NCBI RefSeq assembly: GCF_009363715.1
Contig: NZ_CP045404.1
Coordinates: 3,378,001 to 3,442,000 of the forward strand
Reading direction: 5' to 3'
Length of the DNA stretch: 64,000 bases
From: Roseovarius sp. THAF9
Lineage (GTDB): Bacteria; Pseudomonadota; Alphaproteobacteria; Rhodobacterales; Rhodobacteraceae
Below are positions 60,702 through 64,000 of the stretch, one piece after another. The position numbers and the translations under genes were made by a program. A model generated the notes under the pieces. It worked only from the letters and a program-made list of their open reading frames with translations. It was not told the origin of the DNA and did no database searches. Numbering within the stretch: position 1 is the first letter of the stretch; each line of letters begins with the position of its first letter.

Positions 60702-61580
60702 TCATCGGCCCGCCTGCACGCTAGAAAGGTCCGGGAACACCTCCTGTGCCTCGGACGCCGGGCGGGCCAGGTAAATTTGGGCAAAGAAGTACCCGGTCGT
60801 CTCAAAGCCCGAGGTGTCATGCCCCGCGGCCTCTGCGATGGCCATGGCGCGCGCCTGTTCGCTGGCACTGTCAAAACGGCGATGCGGAAAGGGCTGCAGG
60901 CCAAGCGTGTCGATCACCAGCCCATGATCACGCAGCACGTCGAAGGCCTCAATCCTTTCGTTCCCGCGCACGGGCGACGTGACCACCCATGGCTTGCATT
61001 CCCCACAAGCGCCCAGAAGACGGTCCAGCGCGGTGGGCATCAGATGCGCCACGCTGCCGCATTCGACGATCAGGTCCACCTCGGCAAGCTGCGCGGACAG
61101 CGCAGGCGACGGCGCGTTCTGCTCCAGGTCTTCGTCAAAGCCGTGGTCGAACAACCCCACCGCCTTGCCATAGCGGACCGCGTTCGTGGCCACATCCAGG
61201 CCGGTAAAGCGCGCACCCGGATAGCGCGCTGGCAATCTCTCTAGCCAGCTCCGGTCCTGATGCTCCATCGCCGACGCGGTCAGTGTGTCCAGCGATCCGT
61301 CCTCGTAGCGGTCCAGAAACTCGGTCGCCGAAACCTCGTGCTTCATCAGCGCGGTGACGATTCCGTAGCTGCTGGCGAAATCCAGAATGTCCGGCGCCGC
61401 GATACCGCGCACCTCCATCAACCTGTCCAGTACCGCGCGGAACACCGACACCGCATGCGCATGGTTGCTGTAGCCAAGCGATCTCAGCATCCGGTAATAG
61501 CCCCTGCAATCCGGCTGGTCGTAGGTATCATCGAACAGCGTGACGAAAGGCGTTCGCGTCTCAGGCTGGGTCAATGGCAT
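60702..61580 (-). CDS. Class I methyltransferase-like protein of the sugar cluster
   Basis: About 292 residues. The segment IAAPDILDFASSYGIVTALMKHE is a divergent SAM-binding motif I, followed by FTGLDVATNAVRYGKAVGL (acidic ribose contact), VDLIVECGSVAHLMP (motif II) and CKPWVVTSPV. Family match is weak; it could methylate a sugar or a small molecule of the same pathway. ATG 61580 is chosen because conserved-looking sequence starts there (TPFVTLFDDTYDQPD); an in-frame ATG 61670 would add 30 residues. It leads the four-gene minus-strand operon. Confidence 0.65.
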   Translation of the reverse strand: MPLTQPETRTPFVTLFDDTYDQPDCRGYYRMLRSLGYSNHAHAVSVFRAVLDRLMEVRGIAAPDILDFASSYGIVTALMKHEVSATEFLDRYEDGSLDTLTASAMEHQDRSWLERLPARYPGARFTGLDVATNAVRYGKAVGLFDHGFDEDLEQNAPSPALSAQLAEVDLIVECGSVAHLMPTALDRLLGACGECKPWVVTSPVRGNERIEAFDVLRDHGLVIDTLGLQPFPHRRFDSASEQARAMAIAEAAGHDTSGFETTGYFFAQIYLARPASEAQEVFPDLSSVQAGR

Positions 61581-61811
61581 CCGGTAATCCGCTTTGGGTA
61601 AGGTCTGAAAAGGCAGTCCTACGTAATTGCAGGCTTTGAGACATGCATTCAACTTCGTTTTCCGAAACATCGTTGATTTCTTCGTGTGAAACGGCGCGTG
61701 GAATTTCACGTGTCCGTCACGCAAATGAAACAGAGCAAGATAGCATGCAGCACCTCCCACGATCTCGAATAGCCTGCAACACGTAGCTCAACGCCAGCAA
61801 GGAGACCCGAC

Positions 61812-62840
61812 ATGGCGCATACGACAAACTTGGAGCAAGGTGGCTCCAAGGTGCTAATGGGAACGCTCCTGGCCTGGCTGGCGGTGCTGATCTACGCCTC
61901 CTCGAACTCGATCGTCACGCTACTGACGGAGATCGGAGAGGTGAACCAGGTCATGGGGCGCAACGCCATCACCTTTTGCAACTTGCTGGCGCTGGGGTCG
62001 GCGATTTCACTGATCCCTATGATATTTCTCTTTCATAAGGACTGGACCCGCGACAAGCTTCGGGCGCTGACGCGCAAGGATTGGGGCGTCCTGACACTCT
62101 CCGCCATACTGTCTTCGGCCCTCACGCCGGCGCTTTTTTTCTATGCGCTCGACCATACCACCGTGACCAACGTGGTGCTGGTCGGCCGGATCGAGCCACC
62201 GCTCTTTATCCTGGCGGCCTGGTTCTTTTTGAAAGAGACGCTCGACCCTTGGGCACTGGCGGGCGGCGTCGTCGCACTTGTCGGCGCCGCGCTGATCATC
62301 GCGCTCAAGGGTGACGGGTCGTCTTTCTCGCTGGGCATGGGGGAGCTTGCAGCGGTTGCGGCAACCCTTTCCTTCATCGCCTCTACGCTGGTGGCGCGCG
62401 TGGGGTTGCAAGGCGTGCCGCTCGGCATCTTCTCGATCTACCGGACCATTCTGGGCACGATCATCTATGCGGTCATCGCGCTTTACCTCTACGGTCCGTT
62501 CCACTTTCAGGACCTGTTCGCGCCAGTCGTGCTGAAGTGGATCTGGGTTTACGCGATCATCGTCATCATTATCGGGCAATTCGCCTGGAATATCGGCCTG
62601 AAATATGCCCGCTCCGGCGATGTCGCGCTGGCCACCTCTTTCTCACCGCTGGCCGCGATCATGATCGCCATGATCCTGCTTGGAGAGGAACCGGGTGCGG
62701 GTCTGATCCCCGGCGGGGCGGTTATCATCGCCGGTGTCGCGCTGGCGCAGTATGGACGCTTTCGCAAGAAACGGGCCGAGAAGCGCGCCATGGAACGGTC
62801 GATGGAGTTGGAAGGCAGCGCGAACTTCAAGGGCGTGTGA
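61812..62840 (+). CDS. DMT-superfamily (EamA) transporter
   Basis: 342 residues with about ten membrane helices in two EamA halves (WLAVLIYASSNSIVTLL to GAALIIALKGD, and LAAVAATLSFIASTLVA to VIIAGVALAQYG), then a short basic tail. It is a clear paralogue of the gene at 16542, sharing long identical blocks such as TNVVLV, RIEPPLF and ATSFSPLAAI. The start has AAGGAGA upstream. Substrate unknown; being next to a sugar-nucleotide cluster and a glycosyltransferase does not by itself imply sugar export. Confidence 0.88.
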   Translation: MAHTTNLEQGGSKVLMGTLLAWLAVLIYASSNSIVTLLTEIGEVNQVMGRNAITFCNLLALGSAISLIPMIFLFHKDWTRDKLRALTRKDWGVLTLSAILSSALTPALFFYALDHTTVTNVVLVGRIEPPLFILAAWFFLKETLDPWALAGGVVALVGAALIIALKGDGSSFSLGMGELAAVAATLSFIASTLVARVGLQGVPLGIFSIYRTILGTIIYAVIALYLYGPFHFQDLFAPVVLKWIWVYAIIVIIIGQFAWNIGLKYARSGDVALATSFSPLAAIMIAMILLGEEPGAGLIPGGAVIIAGVALAQYGRFRKKRAEKRAMERSMELEGSANFKGV

Positions 62841-62854
62841 CGCCCTTGCGCAGG

Positions 62855-63520
62855 TCAGGCGTTGATCTTGTGGGCGTAATGCTGAAGGAACAGGTGCAGA
62901 ATATTGTCGGCCATGGCGTTGTAATGTTCCTTGTTCCGCGGATCATGACTGATCTGGCCGATCGCCACCTCGATGACTTCGTGATCGGCCGCATGCACCC
63001 GCAACATCACGTCGATATCGGCCGCGTTGTTGTCGACAAGCGCGTCGATTTCGATCAGGTCGCGGTTGAACAGGTAAATTCCGGAATTTACCGCGGTTAT
63101 ATGCTGAAGGCCGGGGAAAATCTGCCGGATCGCGGGCCGGACCAGCAGCCGCGTCATCGGCATGTCGTCATTGGGATCCTGCCAGTTGCCCTTGACCATA
63201 CCCACATTGGGCTCTCGCGATTCCGCCAGGACCACAACCATGCCCGGATCGAACGTATCCAGATCGGCGTCAAGCTTCATCACCCAGGACGATTTCGCGG
63301 CTTTGTAACCGGTTTTCAGCGCACGTCCCATTCCCAGCCGCGGCTCAGGGACCACGACGGCCCCGGCCGCGGCAGCATTGGCGGCGGTGCTGTCCCAGGA
63401 GTCGGTATCGACCACGACAACCTCGCGCACACAGGGCAGGTTGATCACGGCGGCCACGACGCTGCCGACGGTCTCGGCCTCGTTTCGTGCCGGAATGACA
63501 ATCGAAATTCCGTCGGACAT
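62855..63520 (-). CDS. Family 2 glycosyltransferase
   Basis: 221 residues with a GT-A fold. It begins ISIVIPARNEAETVGSVVAAVINLP, has VVVDTDSWDSTAANAAAAGA, then GRALKTGYKAAKSSWVMKLDADLDTFDPG with the D-x-D metal motif. It resembles glucosyl-3-phosphoglycerate/mannosyl-glycerate synthase-like enzymes (short, single-domain GT2), which could make a compatible solute, but the sugar and acceptor are not determinable. ATG 63520 has AAAGGAAA upstream. Convergent with the DMT gene and divergent from the solute-binding protein gene. Confidence 0.82.
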   Translation of the reverse strand: MSDGISIVIPARNEAETVGSVVAAVINLPCVREVVVVDTDSWDSTAANAAAAGAVVVPEPRLGMGRALKTGYKAAKSSWVMKLDADLDTFDPGMVVVLAESREPNVGMVKGNWQDPNDDMPMTRLLVRPAIRQIFPGLQHITAVNSGIYLFNRDLIEIDALVDNNAADIDVMLRVHAADHEVIEVAIGQISHDPRNKEHYNAMADNILHLFLQHYAHKINA

Positions 63521-63658
63521 TGTCGGTCTTTTCCTTTTCGGGGCAGTCTTTGCGCGAAGTTGTTGCAAGTGCGGCCTAGGTTTACAATCGTGCTTGCATG
63601 GTTCCAACGACAATATGAACTGAGTAACAGGTTTCATTTTCAAGCGGCAGGGTAACCG

Positions 63659-64000
63659 ATGACCAACACCAAACGCGCCGCACCCGTGCGCCCGATCGTG
63701 AGGAAACTCGCGCGCGAGGCGCGCGATGGCACGCTCTCGCGGCGCGAGTTCCTGGCGCTGGCCAGCACATTCGGCGCGTCCGCCGCCACCGCCTATGGTC
63801 TAATCGGCCTGTCTGCGCCGGCTCGCGCTTCCAGTGAAGGCACCAAGGGTGGCATACTGCGCATCGGCAGTCGCGTGATCGAGATCGTCGATCCGCGCAA
63901 GTTCGCCAAGACGGAACAGGGCAACCTGGCGCGCACGTTCTGCGAACCGCTCGTGCGGTGGGAGGACGACGCCACTTTCGCGCCCGTCCTTCTTGAAAGC
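63659..64000 (+). CDS. ABC transporter solute-binding protein, family 5 (start only)
   Basis: The first 114 codons, cut by the window edge. The N-terminus carries a twin-arginine signal (LSRREFLALASTFGASAATAYGLIGLSAPARA, about residues 27-57), then GGILRIGSRVIEIVDPRKF and ARTFCEPLVRWEDDATFAPVLLE, the usual opening of dipeptide/oligopeptide-type (family 5) binding proteins. It would bind a peptide or related solute in the periplasm after Tat export, as several Rhodobacteraceae members do. Partner permease genes presumably lie beyond the window. Confidence 0.82.
   Translation, partial: MTNTKRAAPVRPIVRKLAREARDGTLSRREFLALASTFGASAATAYGLIGLSAPARASSEGTKGGILRIGSRVIEIVDPRKFAKTEQGNLARTFCEPLVRWEDDATFAPVLLES

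Noticed and set aside
1..64000. Search for tRNA genes, CRISPR arrays, intact insertion sequences, phage genes and defence operons
   Set aside because: No T-loop/acceptor pattern, no regularly spaced direct repeats with spacers, and no transposase or integrase protein was seen by reading. A computational scan (tRNAscan, CRISPR finder) would be needed to exclude degenerate cases.

Overview
The window looks like chromosome from a marine Roseobacter-group member of the Rhodobacteraceae (Alphaproteobacteria). The reasons are the overall high G+C, a DMSP lyase DddP whose metal ligands fall at the published positions, a ccoNOQP/ccoGHIS cbb3 oxidase locus with FNR boxes, a CtrA-type TTAA-N7-TTAA array, and typical Rhodobacterales small families (Lin0512 pair, DUF1127-like peptide). 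No tRNA, rRNA, CRISPR array or intact insertion sequence was seen. The species cannot be named from the sequence alone.

Layout. 1-5 kb: the 5' part of a glutamine-synthetase-family gene, a divergent FCD-type GntR regulator, and a lower-G+C RTX protein. 5-11 kb: divergent hemC/hemE, a secreted GDPD-like phosphodiesterase and dddP. 10-24 kb: a CsgG/FlgO-like two-gene unit, an alpha/beta hydrolase-OsmC fusion, a degenerate receiver protein behind a CtrA-type site, a lytic transglycosylase overlapping an RNA methyltransferase, a DMT exporter, smc, and small envelope or metal-binding proteins. 24-29 kb: a DAO-family oxidase, an SBP56/methanethiol oxidase with a membrane-protein neighbour, a Lin0512 pair and a second FCD regulator.

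29-42 kb is the metabolic core: a reductive pyrimidine-degradation locus. It holds preT, a methyltransferase, preA, a RutR-like TetR regulator, N-carbamoyl-beta-alanine amidohydrolase, dihydropyrimidinase and a complete NMT1/THI5-type ABC importer. Two near-identical 18-bp palindromes, one before preT and one between rutR and the amidohydrolase gene, suggest that a RutR homologue controls the reductive pathway here. In E. coli RutR controls the oxidative Rut pathway. Two low-G+C segments sit inside this locus exactly at upstream stop codons. One is an orphan gene (35854-36513). The other is an in-frame N-terminal membrane extension of an ABC permease (39280 to about 39545). They are the most unusual features of the window.

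42-57 kb: KtrAB-type potassium uptake, a SPOR-tailed D,D-carboxypeptidase, ccoSIHG, a LysR gene and an Asp-nucleophile hydrolase, then ccoNOQP and a divergent universal-stress protein. Two perfect FNR boxes lie between ccoN and usp, and a third lies before ccoG, so the oxidase and its assembly genes are probably induced together at low oxygen. 57-64 kb: a possible small RNA or long 3' UTR ending in a strong terminator, a sugar-nucleotide operon (nucleotidyltransferase, two epimerases, methyltransferase), a second DMT exporter paralogous to the first, a family-2 glycosyltransferase, and the start of a Tat-exported solute-binding protein cut by the window edge.
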